A DNA stretch of 64,000 nt from Fructobacillus evanidus (GTDB lineage Bacteria > Bacillota > Bacilli > Lactobacillales > Lactobacillaceae), in NCBI RefSeq assembly GCF_963580165.1, contig NZ_CAUZLM010000004.1, positions 150,971 to 214,970 of the forward strand, written 5' to 3'. The position numbers were made by a program, and so were the translations under genes. Under the pieces are notes generated by a model, which saw only the letters and a list, made by a program, of their open reading frames with translations, had not been told where the DNA came from and did not search any database. Of this stretch, positions 32,611-40,049 are shown one piece after another (positions within the stretch are counted from its first letter, which is position 1; every line of letters begins with the position of its first letter).

Positions 32611-33391
32611 GATAAAAAATCTCTTTTTATTATTAATAATACTTTACAGCTACAGATACCCTTTATTTACTTGGCACCTATGAGTAATGTTGTATAGCCC
32701 CCGTAATCATTTTTATATCGCCTCCTCTATCCGCTTTTATTAAAGACAACTCGCACATACTATATACTTTACATATACTACATGTTCAAAATTTTTTGTT
32801 TAGATTAAATACAAGTAACGTTTATTACTGTGGGAAATTTATAATAAAACTCTTAACTTCGTTAGCCTCTTATCCTTATCCACCAAAACATAGGCCCTGA
32901 ATTTAAAGTATTACCTGACCCGACTTTATGACGGAACAGGTTTTTTAATTTTTCGCAGAAAGTTGTGAAGGAGTCAGCAATACACAGACCACTTTAATTA
33001 AAGTGCTCAAAACAGGGATGTGTTTAGCGCCCATTTTTGCGCCTTGTCCTTTTCCAATATTTTAGCAATAAAAAGACAAATGCTGTTCATATTCAAACCT
33101 AAAAAATCGACAAAAACCGAACAATTGAACCAAAACACACCAAGTTAAACCACACACCCAACACCCTGTAAACGCCACTGCTGAGCCATTTTCGCCAAAA
33201 GTTGCGAAAGTTGTCCACCTTTGGACACCCCCCCTACCTAAATTTTTTGAAAATTGGCTTTTATGTAAAATGACGATATGTGAGCGCTCTCTTGATTGGC
33301 CGCGTATGGGGGGGCTTGTTCGAATTCTAGCCAGTTTGCTTGCAAATGGCTATGAAGACAAATAAAAAAAGCCGTGGTGGGCTTCTGAGAG
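32611..33391. other. Long non-coding stretch of the element (possible packaging or origin site)
   Basis: About 780 bp without a credible gene. The left 280 bp is AT-rich (leader of the glycosyltransferase). Around 33090-33190 is A/C-rich. A C7 run (about 33226) and a G7 run (about 33307-33313) flank a palindrome GAGCGCTC (33282-33289). An imperfect hairpin (33328-33352) follows. The arrangement could mark a cos/pac site or a second cis element; nothing is proven. Confidence 0.35.
33364..33384 (-). terminator. Terminator of gene 33392-33730
   Basis: A 5-bp stem (33369-33373 with 33380-33384) is followed on the minus strand by seven Ts. Confidence 0.6.
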
Positions 33392-33730
33392 CTACCTAGT
33401 GGCTTGTATTCTTTCTGTTTGTTTGATTGACCTGGCCAACCGTCTCAAGTCTCTGTTAATTCTTTCAATCTCGGCCGTTGGTGCTGTGATGTTGTAAAAC
33501 TCGCCAAATGGCTTTTTGTTTTTGTAGTGGTCTTTTTCCATCTCGATGATTTCGGGCGCTAGATCCTTGGTGTAGTTATCCAAGGTATCAACCAACTCAA
33601 CCCAAAAATTAAAGTTCTCACGGCCGTACCTTCCCATATTCTCTTGGTGAGTTTCAGCATACTCAAGCATAGCGTGTGCCTTGCCCTTAAAGTAATGTTC
33701 TAATAGCCGTGTTGGTGTCACTCTAATCAT
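33392..33730 (-). CDS. Small helical protein of the element, unknown
   Basis: A 112-residue, mostly helical, charged protein (TRLLEHYFKGKAHAMLEYAE near the start, EIERINRDLRRLARSIKQTE near the end). It is the gene closest to attR. Position next to a long non-coding region and near the tRNA end resembles small phage late-gene regulators or packaging proteins, but no family is recognised. The ATG at 33730 directly abuts GGGGG; a GTG three codons downstream (33721) has better spacing and may be the true start. Confidence 0.6.
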   Translation of the reverse strand: MIRVTPTRLLEHYFKGKAHAMLEYAETHQENMGRYGRENFNFWVELVDTLDNYTKDLAPEIIEMEKDHYKNKKPFGEFYNITAPTAEIERINRDLRRLARSIKQTERIQATR

Positions 33731-33776
33731 CCCCCATAAGTGCTTTTAAGACTATTGTACAGCACACCAAACCAAC

Positions 33777-33801
33777 AAAAAAAGACGACCCGAAGGCCGT
33801 C
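33777..33801 (-). terminator. Terminator downstream of tRNA-Ser, supplied by the element
   Basis: A 7-bp stem with one G-U pair and a TTCG loop (33784-33790 with 33795-33801), followed by seven Ts on the minus strand. It lies inside the element and ends the tRNA-Ser transcript. Confidence 0.8.
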
Positions 33802-33828
33802 ACAGAGCTAGAACATGCTTATTTTTTC

Positions 33829-33851
33829 TGTACCTTTTTCTGTACTTTTGC
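33829..33851. repeat. 23-bp direct repeat near attR
   Basis: Exact copy of 25041-25063, located 83-105 bp from the attR core inside the element. Confidence 0.65.
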
Positions 33852-33930
33852 TTGATTTCTCTTGATTACCAAAAAATCAAAATCGCTTAACACTGGGATT
33901 TGTGACCCCTCTTGACTGCTCTTGATGAGC
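33851..33930. repeat. Two phased repeat pairs next to attR
   Basis: CTTGATTTCT-CTTGATTACC (33851-33870) and CTTGACTGCT-CTTGATGAGC (33911-33930) are pairs of 10-bp units, exactly 60 bp apart. The second pair ends 4 bp from the attR core. Candidate integrase arm or excisionase sites. Confidence 0.6.
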
Positions 33931-33933
33931 AAA

Positions 33934-33948
33934 ATGGAGAAGAAGGGA
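33934..33948. repeat. attR core (overlaps the tRNA-Ser 3' end)
   Basis: This 15-bp direct repeat of 24985-24999 covers the discriminator base and acceptor stem of tRNA-Ser and part of the T-arm side, so integration leaves the tRNA intact. Confidence 0.78.
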
Positions 33949-34022
33949 TTCGAACCCTCGCACGCTTTAACACGTCTACACCCTTAGCAAGGGCGCCTCT
34001 TCAGCCTCTTGAGTACTTCTCC
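33935..34022 (-). tRNA. tRNA-Ser (GCU)
   Basis: An 88-nt class II tRNA on the minus strand: acceptor GGAGAAG pairs with CTTCTCC, anticodon GCT in the CTTGCTAAG loop context, a long variable arm and T-loop GGTTCGAATCC. It decodes AGC/AGU. Its 3' end is the attachment site of the element at 24985-33948. CCA is not encoded. Confidence 0.93.
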
Positions 34023-34034
34023 GTAACAGATAAT

Positions 34035-34063
34035 ATCATAACAGATAATATTTGTTACGGCAA
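34035..34063 (-). promoter_or_regulatory. Promoter of tRNA-Ser
   Basis: Minus-strand -35 TTGCCG (34058-34063) and -10 TATGAT (34035-34040), 17-bp spacer. Identical hexamers and spacing occur at the tRNA-Lys promoter. Confidence 0.78.
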
Positions 34064-34069
34064 GCACTT

Positions 34070-34399
34070 TTAACGATTCTCGATTGCCATCACGGACAAA
34101 TTGAAGTTGTCCCACAATCCTTGATCGTCATTCTTAAAGTCTTCAATCAAAGAGCTGCCCCTTGGCTTGATAGTTGCGGAAAGCTCATGATAGACATCAT
34201 AAAGCTCCAACTCCTTCTGATCGTTCCACTTAACCGTGTAAAAAGTACCATCCATCCGGTAGTCCAAAATTTCTTCCAAACCACGCAAAAGAGTCCGCTC
34301 AATCATTTCTTCTTCCGTGACCGCTTCACCCCGGGCATTCAAAATCGCCACTTGGTCCTTTACCTGTTGATAATCATCAGCAACTTCCATGTTATCCAT
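34070..34399 (-). CDS. Conserved-looking hypothetical protein
   Basis: A 109-residue acidic, soluble protein. The ATG at 34399 (MDNMEVADDYQQVKDQ) has AAAGGCGG upstream, while an upstream in-frame ATG at 34486 gives an unlikely N-terminus overlapping the divergent nnrE start. Segments such as ERTLLRGLEEILDYRMDGTF alternate helix and strand. No known family recognised. It lies between tRNA-Ser and nnrE, outside the element. Confidence 0.6.
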   Translation of the reverse strand: MDNMEVADDYQQVKDQVAILNARGEAVTEEEMIERTLLRGLEEILDYRMDGTFYTVKWNDQKELELYDVYHELSATIKPRGSSLIEDFKNDDQGLWDNFNLSVMAIENR

Positions 34400-34477
34400 T
34401 TTGTGGCCGCCTTTCATTACTCTTTTTTGCTGTTCTATATTATAATTGAATATATCTATTATACTAAGGTGATTTGA

Positions 34478-35131
34478 ATGACACAACTCGTGACAACAGA
34501 AGAAATGCAGGAACTAGACCAATACACAATGACAGACATCGGTTTGTCAGAAGATGTTTTGATTGAACGTGCCGCTTTAGCCGCCTTGGACGTCCTTGGC
34601 GCCGGTGCCTATGACCTCTCCAACGTCTTGGTCTTAGTTGGCTTGGGCAATAACGGTGCCGATGGAATTGCCCTCGCGCGCTTGTTGCACCAGCTGCACA
34701 TCCCTGTTTCATTACAGTTTGTCGGTAATGCTAACAAGGCTAAGCCTGCCGTCAAGCACCAACTACAAATCGCTGAAGCCTGTGGCGTTCCCCGTTCTGA
34801 AAAATCAGACTTCAAGCAAGCTTCATTGATCATCGACGCCATCTTTGGTACCGGATTAAACAAAGATTTGCCAGATGGCCTGCAAAAGATGGTCAAAGCA
34901 GCCAACCACATCGAAAGTACCGTTGTCGCCCTCGACCTGCCAACTGGCGTAAATGGCTCCACCGGGCAAATTATGGGTGCTGCCCTGAAGGCCAAGACGA
35001 CGATTTCCTTTGGCTTCATCAAAGCTGGTGTTACCAAAAATCCAGGCAAAAAATCGGCCGGACAAGTCCTGGTCAAAGATATCGGGATTGTCGTCCCAGA
35101 GGACTTCCAGTTTTCCATTAAAGAACAATAA
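34478..35131 (+). CDS. nnrE: NAD(P)H-hydrate epimerase
   Basis: A 217-residue YjeF_N domain enzyme that interconverts the R and S epimers of damaged NAD(P)H hydrates so that a partner dehydratase can repair them. Visible motifs: LVLVGLGNNGADGIALARLL (the N-N-x-D-G nucleotide-binding loop), the catalytic Asp region ASLIIDAIFGTGLNKDLP, and VVALDLPTGVNG. The C-terminal dehydratase domain of fused proteins is absent, as is normal for stand-alone NnrE. Gene followed by a strong terminator. Confidence 0.9.
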   Translation: MTQLVTTEEMQELDQYTMTDIGLSEDVLIERAALAALDVLGAGAYDLSNVLVLVGLGNNGADGIALARLLHQLHIPVSLQFVGNANKAKPAVKHQLQIAEACGVPRSEKSDFKQASLIIDAIFGTGLNKDLPDGLQKMVKAANHIESTVVALDLPTGVNGSTGQIMGAALKAKTTISFGFIKAGVTKNPGKKSAGQVLVKDIGIVVPEDFQFSIKEQ

Positions 35132-35132
35132 C

Positions 35133-35184
35133 AATGCGACAAAAAAGCCAAACCCTTCGGGGTTTGGTTTTTTTTGTCGCATTT
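35133..35184. terminator. Terminator between nnrE and rlmH (bidirectional)
   Basis: A GC-rich inner stem with a TTCG loop is extended by A/T and GTCGCATT arms, making a stem of more than 20 bp across 35133-35184. It serves nnrE on plus and rlmH on minus. Confidence 0.88.
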
Positions 35185-35193
35185 GATTACTGC

Positions 35194-35673
35194 TTATTTA
35201 TGATAAGTCGAACCCGCTGAAATCATCATTGCTCGATAAATCTGCTCAACCAACACCAAACGCATCAGCTGGTGTGGCAGCGTCAACCGTCCAAAGGAAA
35301 GTAAGAGGTTGGCGCGCTTTTTAATGGCGGGGTCCAGCCCCAGGGATCCACCAATAATGAAGGTTAGGGTGCCATGACCCGTATTTTTGGCAGCTTCTAA
35401 TTTCTGCGCAAAGTCTTCCGAGGCTAGCTCCTTCCCCTCAATCGCTAAAACAACGACAAAGTCCCGCTCACCAATTTTACCTTGGATTCGTTCCGCTTCC
35501 TTTGCCATAATTTGTTGATTTTCAGCTGCCGATGCTTTTTCAGGTGTCTTTTCATCCGGCACCTCAACCATTTCCACGGTACCAAAGCGATTCAGCCGCT
35601 TCGCATACTCCGCAATCCCCTTTTTCAGGTAATCTTCTTTTAATTTTCCAACCGTTAATATTTTAATTTTCAT
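35194..35673 (-). CDS. rlmH: 23S rRNA (pseudouridine1915-N3)-methyltransferase RlmH
   Basis: A 159-residue SPOUT methyltransferase, the standard length. It methylates pseudouridine 1915 in helix 69 of 23S rRNA using AdoMet. The motifs FIIGGSLGLDPAIKKRAN (knot loop) and LTLPHQLMRLVLVEQIYRA with C-terminal STYHK are diagnostic. Its upstream region contains several DnaA-box-like sites; rlmH lies near the replication origin in many Firmicutes. Confidence 0.95.
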   Translation of the reverse strand: MKIKILTVGKLKEDYLKKGIAEYAKRLNRFGTVEMVEVPDEKTPEKASAAENQQIMAKEAERIQGKIGERDFVVVLAIEGKELASEDFAQKLEAAKNTGHGTLTFIIGGSLGLDPAIKKRANLLLSFGRLTLPHQLMRLVLVEQIYRAMMISAGSTYHK

Positions 35674-36215
35674 TTTAGTTTCACCACTTGTTTTGGTCTA
35701 AAAACAAAACTTGCTTCCTTTCATTCAACTTATCCACTCTTTTATCCACTAATCCCCAGACTTATACCCGTCAAATCAGTTCATATAGACCAATTTATGT
35801 CGAATTATCCCCAAACGCACCACTTATCCACAGGTTTTGGGGGTAACTTTTCCAAAAAGAGAAAGGCGATAAGACTGGGATTTTTGAAAACTTATCCCAA
35901 TTTTTCCCCATTCCCCTTTTTACGAACAAAAGAGCACATCTGTTCCCCTGCCAATTTTGTGAACATTCGTCTTTTCACCGCATAGTCCAAAGTTGTCCTT
36001 GTGATAAAGCGCTAATTAACGCCTTTTCCGTCTTAAAAAGGCGAATTTAAGAACTCTTTTGGGCCTCGACTATTCATTTTACCGCAAATCAACCGAACAG
36101 ACATTCTAAAATTGGTATAGTCGCTAATTTTAATGCTTAAATGACATCTTTTAAATCAGTTTTAAGGCCGATTCACTTGCTTAAATTGATCCACGGGTGC
36201 AAAAAGAAAAGTTAA
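35674..36215. other. Non-coding region with DnaA-box-like cluster
   Basis: About 540 bp. Sites in the same orientation: TTATCCACT (35730-35738), TTATCCACT (35742-35750), TTATCCCCA (35805-35813), TTATCCACA (35824-35832, perfect consensus) and TTATCCCAA (35892-35900). An AT-rich stretch lies at about 36110-36170. dnaA is not in the window. It may be part of oriC or a DnaA-binding regulatory cluster; the rlmH promoter is also here. Confidence 0.6.
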
Positions 36216-36257
36216 CAAAAAAGCGGATAACTAGGAACATAATTCCAAGTTATCCGC
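36216..36257 (-). terminator. Terminator of the carboxypeptidase gene
   Basis: A 15-bp stem with one mismatch (36223-36237 with 36243-36257) followed on the minus strand by a T-run. Confidence 0.85.
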
Positions 36258-36265
36258 CTTCATTT

Positions 36266-37021
36266 TTAAGACGCCTCACGCGCCTTCAGAGCCTTCAAAT
36301 AGGCTTCAAGGGTTAGATGATGCTTCGTCATATACTTCGCGTTTGTGACCCCAACATACCGGAAGTGCCAGGACTCATAATCAATCCCAGTCTCTTTAAT
36401 TGATACCTTATCCTTTGGATAACGAAGAATGAAACCATAGTCAGGTGCGTGGTCAATTAACCAGCGCTGCGAAGCGAACTGGTCCATCTCGCCCGTTAGG
36501 CCTGGATACTTCGCTAAAGCATCATTTCCAGCTAAATCAATGGCCAAACCAGTTTGGTGTTCGGATGAACCAGGTGTTTGCACAACCTTCTTAGTTTCGG
36601 CCAACGCCTTTTCCTCCGATTCACCATTCTTTTCGTTGTTTGCTAAGACGTTCGCAAAGACTTCCTTTTGATATTCAATCGACCGGTAGCCTGAAACTAA
36701 GGTGGTATCATAACCAGCTGCCTTGGCACCAGCCATAAAATCAATCACGCTTTGCTGGATCTTTTGGTTAACAACCTTGTCCCCAACCTTAGCCTGGGTA
36801 AAATTGATTTCCTGATTTTCAGGATGTTGCTTATTGATTAACATCAGGTCCCAGTCAGTGCTTTTCACACCCTTTGGCAGGCTAGTTGTCGTTGCCTTTG
36901 TCTGTGACTGGCTCGTTTTCTGGCCCTGACTTTGCCCATGTGATCCAAGTACCAACCAGACTACCACCGCCAGTAAAATCAGGCCAGCAAGCACCGCTAT
37001 GATTCGTTTTTTATTTGTCAT
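36266..37021 (-). CDS. VanY-type D-alanyl-D-alanine carboxypeptidase, membrane-anchored
   Basis: A 251-residue peptidase M15B protein. One N-terminal membrane helix (about 7-25), a Gln/Ser/Thr linker, then the zinc peptidase domain with SGYRSIEYQKEVF, the SxHxxGxAxD motif (SEHQTGLAIDL) and ESWHFRYVG, which holds the third zinc ligand and catalytic Glu region. It trims the terminal D-Ala of peptidoglycan stem peptides outside the membrane. The ATG at 37021 is 8 nt after GGGAGG; the ATG ten codons earlier lacks a ribosome binding site. No vancomycin-resistance genes are linked, so it is a housekeeping form. Confidence 0.88.
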   Translation of the reverse strand: MTNKKRIIAVLAGLILLAVVVWLVLGSHGQSQGQKTSQSQTKATTTSLPKGVKSTDWDLMLINKQHPENQEINFTQAKVGDKVVNQKIQQSVIDFMAGAKAAGYDTTLVSGYRSIEYQKEVFANVLANNEKNGESEEKALAETKKVVQTPGSSEHQTGLAIDLAGNDALAKYPGLTGEMDQFASQRWLIDHAPDYGFILRYPKDKVSIKETGIDYESWHFRYVGVTNAKYMTKHHLTLEAYLKALKAREAS

Positions 37022-37049
37022 CAGTGAACCTCCCACGGCCTTACGATAC

Positions 37050-37080
37050 AAAAAAAGACTGGAATAAATTCCAGTCTTTT
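37050..37080 (-). terminator. Terminator of tRNA-Lys
   Basis: A 13-bp stem (37053-37065 with 37068-37080) followed by seven Ts on the minus strand. Confidence 0.85.
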
Positions 37081-37089
37081 GTTTTATGA

Positions 37090-37162
37090 TGGTCAGTCAG
37101 GGGCTCGAACCCTGGACCCACGGATTAAGAGTCCGTTGCTCTACCAACTGAGCTAACTAACC
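37090..37162 (-). tRNA. tRNA-Lys (CUU)
   Basis: A 73-nt cloverleaf on the minus strand: acceptor GGTTAGT pairs with ACTGACC, D-loop AGTTGGTAGA, anticodon CTT in a CTCTTAA loop, T-loop GGTTCGAGCC. It decodes AAG. CCA is not encoded. Confidence 0.93.
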
Positions 37163-37187
37163 ATGGATGTCTTTCACAACAAAAGAT

Positions 37188-37216
37188 ATCATACCATATA
37201 TAGCGACAGTCGGCAA
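37188..37216 (-). promoter_or_regulatory. Promoter of tRNA-Lys
   Basis: Minus-strand -35 TTGCCG (37211-37216) and -10 TATGAT (37188-37193), 17-bp spacer, the same design as the tRNA-Ser promoter. Confidence 0.78.
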
Positions 37217-37248
37217 GCTTTTTTGCCAAAAAAGTGGAATTTTCTAAT

Positions 37249-38127
37249 TTAATTTTCTTCCGCTAGCTTAGCTTGGGCCAAATAGAAGCAGCCAATGATA
37301 CCAGCATTATCACCAGTCGAAACGGGGACAATGTAGTCATCAAAATCAGGTGTTGCCAAATAGTTACGGAACTTATCTGCAAAGGCCTTCCGAACCATTG
37401 GTAACAAATTTTCACGATGTGGAACCCCACCACCAAAGATAATCTTATCGGGGCGGAGGATGACCGTAAAGTCAACAGCCGCCTGAGCCAAGTAGTCGGC
37501 CTCGATTTCCCAAGCGATATGGTCGTCTGGCAATTCCTTAGCCGTCATTCCCCAACGTTCAGCCATAGCTGGTCCAGCTGCTAACCCTTCCAAACAGTGG
37601 TCCTGATGGAATGGGCAATGACCCTTGTAATCATCCTTTGGATGCTTTTGAATCATAATGTGACCAGCCTCAGGGTGACCGCAGCCTGTCAAAAAGTGGC
37701 CACGGTTGATGATGCCAGCCCCAACACCAGTTCCAATCGTGAGGTAAACCATTGACTGATTTTCCTTCACAGCTCCCGTCTTATACTCCGCCCAGGCGGC
37801 GCCATTAACGTCGGTCGTCCAATAGTAAGGAATGTCACGCCAGGCCTTCATTCGACCCAAGAAATCGTAACCTGACCAGCCACGCTTTGGCGTATCCAAA
37901 ACACGGCCATAAGTCTTGGACTCCGGATTAATATCAATGGGACCAAACATCGCAATCCCTATTGCCTTGATATCCTCAAACTGATCAAAATAGGCAATCA
38001 CCGCATCAAGCGTCTTTTCACCGTCTTCAGTCGGAATCGACTGACGGTCAACAATCTTCATATCCTCATCACAGACAGCTAAAACAAACTTCGTACCGCC
38101 GCCTTCAATTGCTCCTAATAGTGCCAT
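37249..38127 (-). CDS. scrK: Fructokinase, ROK family
   Basis: A 292-residue sugar kinase that phosphorylates fructose to fructose-6-phosphate. The ATP-binding GAIEGGGTKFVLAV, the sugar-binding region, and a zinc-binding segment (H in PEAGHIMI followed by HCPFHQDHCLEGLAAGPA) mark the ROK fructokinase group. The GTGVGAGI nucleotide loop is intact. The start (ATG at 38127) is 8 nt after AAAGGA. A perfect cre site lies 70 bp upstream, so CcpA control is likely. Monocistronic. Confidence 0.9.
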   Translation of the reverse strand: MALLGAIEGGGTKFVLAVCDEDMKIVDRQSIPTEDGEKTLDAVIAYFDQFEDIKAIGIAMFGPIDINPESKTYGRVLDTPKRGWSGYDFLGRMKAWRDIPYYWTTDVNGAAWAEYKTGAVKENQSMVYLTIGTGVGAGIINRGHFLTGCGHPEAGHIMIQKHPKDDYKGHCPFHQDHCLEGLAAGPAMAERWGMTAKELPDDHIAWEIEADYLAQAAVDFTVILRPDKIIFGGGVPHRENLLPMVRKAFADKFRNYLATPDFDDYIVPVSTGDNAGIIGCFYLAQAKLAEEN

Positions 38128-38196
38128 GGCGAACATCCTTTCCGCTTTGTTTTGAACCGGAGGTTGATTTTATTCAACACGTTTCTTTATCTTTAT

Positions 38197-38210
38197 TGTA
38201 AACGCTTACA
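38197..38210. promoter_or_regulatory. cre site (CcpA binding) upstream of fructokinase
   Basis: TGTAAACGCTTACA is a full match to the cre consensus TGNAANCGNWNNCA, and is a near-perfect palindrome. It lies 70-83 bp upstream of the fructokinase ATG. Confidence 0.8.
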
Positions 38211-38263
38211 GACAAACAAACAACACTTTTTTGCTTTTTCATTAATTATATTGCAAAATCGCA

Positions 38264-38289
38264 CTAAAAAAAGGCCTTTTTGGCCTTTT
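38264..38289 (-). terminator. Terminator after galE
   Basis: An 8-bp stem (38269-38276 with 38282-38289) followed by a T-run on the minus strand. Confidence 0.8.
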
Positions 38290-38294
38290 AAACT

Positions 38295-39290
38295 TTATTT
38301 GCGGTCATCATAGCCGTTTGGATGCTTTTCTTTCCAATTCCAAGCAGTTTTGATGATGTCCTTCACGTTATCAAACTTTGGTTGCCAGCCCAAAACTTCT
38401 CGAGCTTGCGTTGAATCCGCCACCAAAATATCAGGGTCACCAGGACGGCGAGGGCCAACCTTGGCCTCAATGTTGACACCAGTTGCTTCACGGGCTGCTT
38501 CAACCATTTCCTTAACAGAGAAGCCCGTCGCTGATCCCAAGTTAAATTGAGCTGATTTGTTACCCTTAGCCAAGTAATCCAAGGCCAAAATGTGAGCATC
38601 TGCCAAATCAACAACATGGACGTAATCACGGACATTGAAACCATCTGGCGTGTTATAGTCATCCCCAAACATTTCGATGTAATCACGTTGACCAGCTGCT
38701 GCTTGCAAGATGATTGGCACCAAATGTGTTTCTGGGCCATGGTCCTCACCAATTGAACCATCATCAATTGCACCGGCCACGTTAAAGTAGCGCAAGGCCA
38801 CCCACTTGATGTCATAAGCTGAATCGGCCCAAGCCATCATCTTTTCCATCATCAACTTTGATTCCCCATAAGGGTTGATGGGGTTTTGTGGGTCAGTTTC
38901 CTTAATCGGAATGTTGACTGGGTTACCGTAAGTGGCAGCCGTTGATGAGAAGACAATCTTCTTCACATCAAAGTCCTTCATCACTTCAAGCAAAGTCACC
39001 ATTCCTGCGGTGTTGTTATCAAAGTACATCAATGGTTCGGCAACGGATTCAGGCACAATTGAGAAGGCTGCAAAGTGAACAACGGCATCGATGTTCTCTT
39101 TTTCAAAAACTTCAGACAAAGCCTTCTTGTCGCGAATATCGACTTGGTAGAACTTGGCTTCTGGTGCCACCGCTGCTCGGTGTCCCTTGACCAAATTATC
39201 AACAACAACAACATCCTGGCCTTGGTCTAACAACCGACGCACCATGTGCGAACCGATATAGCCAGCGCCACCTAATACTAATACAGACAT
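38295..39290 (-). CDS. galE: UDP-glucose 4-epimerase
   Basis: A 331-residue short-chain dehydrogenase-type enzyme that interconverts UDP-glucose and UDP-galactose for galactose use and polysaccharide precursors. GGAGYIGSH at the N-terminus binds NAD, and the catalytic S/T (FSSTAATYG) and Y-x3-K (NPYGESKLMME) are present. Length is typical. The start lies immediately after the stop of the thioesterase gene (TAGATG), with GAGG upstream, so the genes are cotranscribed. Confidence 0.95.
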   Translation of the reverse strand: MSVLVLGGAGYIGSHMVRRLLDQGQDVVVVDNLVKGHRAAVAPEAKFYQVDIRDKKALSEVFEKENIDAVVHFAAFSIVPESVAEPLMYFDNNTAGMVTLLEVMKDFDVKKIVFSSTAATYGNPVNIPIKETDPQNPINPYGESKLMMEKMMAWADSAYDIKWVALRYFNVAGAIDDGSIGEDHGPETHLVPIILQAAAGQRDYIEMFGDDYNTPDGFNVRDYVHVVDLADAHILALDYLAKGNKSAQFNLGSATGFSVKEMVEAAREATGVNIEAKVGPRRPGDPDILVADSTQAREVLGWQPKFDNVKDIIKTAWNWKEKHPNGYDDRK

Positions 39291-40049
39291 CTACTTTTCC
39301 TCACTTTTTTGTCCGGGTCGATCCATCCAGGTAATCACGGCTTCTGCCGAAATGCCATCTTCTTTGACGACCCGGTGTCTTGATTTATTATCTGCTAAAA
39401 TTGCTTGCGATTCAACTCGGTGACCGTAATGGACTTCGTTTTCATAACGAATGGTCAAATTAGTCGCCTCATGGTCTTTCAAGAACTCAAAGGGCAACAC
39501 ATCCAGCATCCACTCCAAGTATTTGGAATTGTTAACGTGGCGGTTCCCGTCAATGTCTAAGAAGCGCACTTGATAAGGGCGCCTAACTTGAACATCTTCA
39601 TCCTTGATTTTATCAACCTTGACCATCTTGTCTAAACGACGGACCTCTTGCCCACCATAAGGAACCACAAGATCCTCTGGCAAACGCTTCATTCGCCTAG
39701 TCTCTAGGTCAATCAAAGCCCAAAGGGAATCAATGTCAATAATGACCTCACCATTTGCGTCCTTAAAGTAAAAACCACGCATGGCGAAGTAAGAAGACCA
39801 TTCCCCGGCCTTGGTCTCAATCGTAATTTTCTCACCTAATTTGGGCCGACGGATAATCTTTAAATCGTATTGTAAAATGACCCAACCCAAACCGCGCTTA
39901 TCAGTTTCAGTATAGCCAACGTTCAAGTGCTCCCCTTGAAGCCGTGAGCACAAGATGGCCAGATTCAAGACCATTGGTAATGAAAGCTTTCGTGTCAAAT
40001 CAACCTGATAGTACTCAACAGGTCGTGTAATTGAAAAAATATCAGCCAT
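39291..40049 (-). CDS. Acyl-ACP thioesterase
   Basis: A 252-residue double hot-dog-fold thioesterase of the bacterial acyl-ACP (FatA-like) family. It releases free fatty acids from acyl-ACP. The N-terminal hot dog contains WVILQYDLKIIRRPKLGEKI; the C-terminal one holds the catalytic N-x-H-x3-(S/N) pattern in GNRHVNNSKYLEWMLDVLP. It overlaps rsmI by 8 nt and is followed at once by galE. Confidence 0.88.
   Translation of the reverse strand: MADIFSITRPVEYYQVDLTRKLSLPMVLNLAILCSRLQGEHLNVGYTETDKRGLGWVILQYDLKIIRRPKLGEKITIETKAGEWSSYFAMRGFYFKDANGEVIIDIDSLWALIDLETRRMKRLPEDLVVPYGGQEVRRLDKMVKVDKIKDEDVQVRRPYQVRFLDIDGNRHVNNSKYLEWMLDVLPFEFLKDHEATNLTIRYENEVHYGHRVESQAILADNKSRHRVVKEDGISAEAVITWMDRPGQKSEEK

Larger units (their letters stand above)
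24985..33948. mobile_element. Integrated phage-satellite-like element of about 9 kb in tRNA-Ser
   Basis: It is bounded by 15-bp direct repeats, of which the right one is the 3' end of the tRNA-Ser gene. Content in order: tyrosine integrase, origin-like iterons, SF3 primase-helicase, small genes, two HTH proteins, divergent CI-like repressor, SLATT-like and small membrane proteins, structured RNA candidate, glycosyltransferase, a long non-coding stretch and a small unknown gene. Base composition is visibly more AT-rich than the flanks. No capsid, portal, tail, terminase large subunit, relaxase or coupling protein is seen, so it cannot move alone as phage or conjugative element. Layout fits a SaPI/PICI-type satellite; a defective prophage remnant is the main alternative. 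Confidence 0.75.

Noticed and set aside
24985..33948. Complete prophage or integrative conjugative element
   Set aside because: No terminase large subunit, portal, capsid, tail, lysis, relaxase or type IV secretion genes; size is only about 9 kb.
34609..35151. A 180-codon minus-strand frame opposite nnrE
   Set aside because: nnrE has full motifs and a good ribosome binding site; the antisense frame reads through the terminator and has no recognisable domain.
35797..35985. A 62-codon frame in the rlmH upstream region
   Set aside because: No ribosome binding site, low-complexity product, and the same DNA contains DnaA-box-like sites; judged non-coding.
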